Assembly: GCA_036736205.1 (NCBI GenBank)
Contig: DAINMX010000327.1
Location: forward strand, 1 to 5,737
Origin: XYA12-FULL-58-9 sp001798605
GTDB lineage: Bacteria; Myxococcota; XYA12-FULL-58-9
Reading direction: 5' to 3'
DNA length: 5,737 nucleotides
Positions 5,328 through 5,737 of the stretch are shown in pieces. The position numbers and the translations under genes are program-made. The first letter of the stretch is position 1. Each line of letters begins with the position of its first letter. Under the pieces are notes generated by a model. The model saw nothing but the letters and a program-made list of their open reading frames with translations. It did not search any database and was not told where the DNA came from.

Positions 5328-5737
5328 ATGCAGCTTTTTGTCGATACGTCAGTCTGGTCCCTCGCCCTTCGTCGCGATGCCGTGGTCGAGTCCCCGTATC
5401 TCGATTTTCTCAGGAGCGCGATTGCCGGTGAAGAGCAGGTATTCACTACCGGTTTGGTTTTGCAAGAGTTGCTTCAGGGGTTCGATGGCGCCAAGCAGAG
5501 AGCAGCCATTCTCGAACGTTTTCGCGTGCTGCCATTGCTGGTCCCAGATCTTGATGATCACGTACGGGCTGCCGAGCTGCGCAACACTTGCCGACGCCAC
5601 GGTGTACAAGTGGGAACCATCGACGCAATACTCGCCCAGATGTGCATTCGGGCAGAACTCACCATGCTCACCACCGACAAGGATTTCGACAACATCGAGA
5701 GCCACTTCGCACTCAAATTGTGGAGACCGGCCTCTAG
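5328..5737 (+). CDS. vapC: VapC-family PIN-domain ribonuclease toxin, 3' end cut by window
   Basis: An open frame of 136 codons that runs off the window without a stop. It encodes a PIN-domain endoribonuclease of the VapC type, which cleaves tRNA or rRNA when released from VapB. The four metal-binding acids are visible: D6 in LFVDTSVWSLALRR, E47 in LVLQELLQGF, D99 in VGTIDAILAQ and D117 in LTTDKDFD (with D119 nearby), so the toxin looks catalytically intact. The visible end (HFALKLWRPAS) resembles the usual VapC C-terminus, so only a few residues should be missing. ATG 5328 matches the family start (M-x-L-F-V-D). An in-frame GTG at 5322, overlapping the vapB stop as GTGA and 11 nt after AAGGAG (5305-5310), is an alternative adding two residues and has the better ribosome-site spacing. 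Either way it is translationally coupled to vapB. Target RNA cannot be predicted. Confidence 0.9.
   Translation, partial: MQLFVDTSVWSLALRRDAVVESPYLDFLRSAIAGEEQVFTTGLVLQELLQGFDGAKQRAAILERFRVLPLLVPDLDDHVRAAELRNTCRRHGVQVGTIDAILAQMCIRAELTMLTTDKDFDNIESHFALKLWRPAS

Overview
The window is a GC-rich (about 60% by eye), densely coding stretch of bacterial DNA with every convincing gene on the + strand. It has two parts. Positions 1-5089 are the 3' part of a tightly packed operon for a membrane-bound, complex I-like respiratory complex of the hydrogenase-4 / formate hydrogenlyase (Hyf/Hyc) architecture. Positions 5125-5737 hold a vapBC-type toxin-antitoxin pair, with the toxin running off the right edge. 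Codon use and the TA pair fit a proteobacterium, but the sequence does not fix the taxon.

The operon order is hyfC (5' end cut by the window), hyfE, hyfF, hyfG and a ferredoxin-hyfI fusion. Spacing is 4 bp, 5 bp, a 4-bp ATGA overlap, then 7 bp, so one transcript with coupled translation is likely. HyfC (NuoH-like), HyfE (NuoK-like) and HyfF (NuoL/M/N-like antiporter) form a membrane arm whose proton-path residues are intact. HyfG (NuoC-NuoD fusion) and the HyfI fusion (two [4Fe-4S] ferredoxin clusters plus a NuoB-like proximal cluster) form the peripheral arm.

The main point is that the large subunit is not a hydrogenase. Both CxxC motifs that hold the Ni-Fe centre are gone: L1 reads A211xxT214 and L2 reads S501xxG504. 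The protein also stops where the maturation protease would normally cut. The proximal FeS cluster and the proton channels are kept. This matches the 'Ehr' (energy-converting hydrogenase-related) class: probably an ion-translocating oxidoreductase whose electron acceptor or substrate is unknown. Further unusual points are the ferredoxin-small subunit fusion and a five-copy 12-bp tandem repeat encoding an MSAK-type basic linker between its two halves.

The vapBC pair begins directly behind the last hyf gene with no visible terminator. Its 35-bp leader holds a direct repeat and a small inverted repeat that could serve as the antitoxin operator. No RNA genes, CRISPR array, insertion sequence or gene-free stretch above 300 bp was seen.
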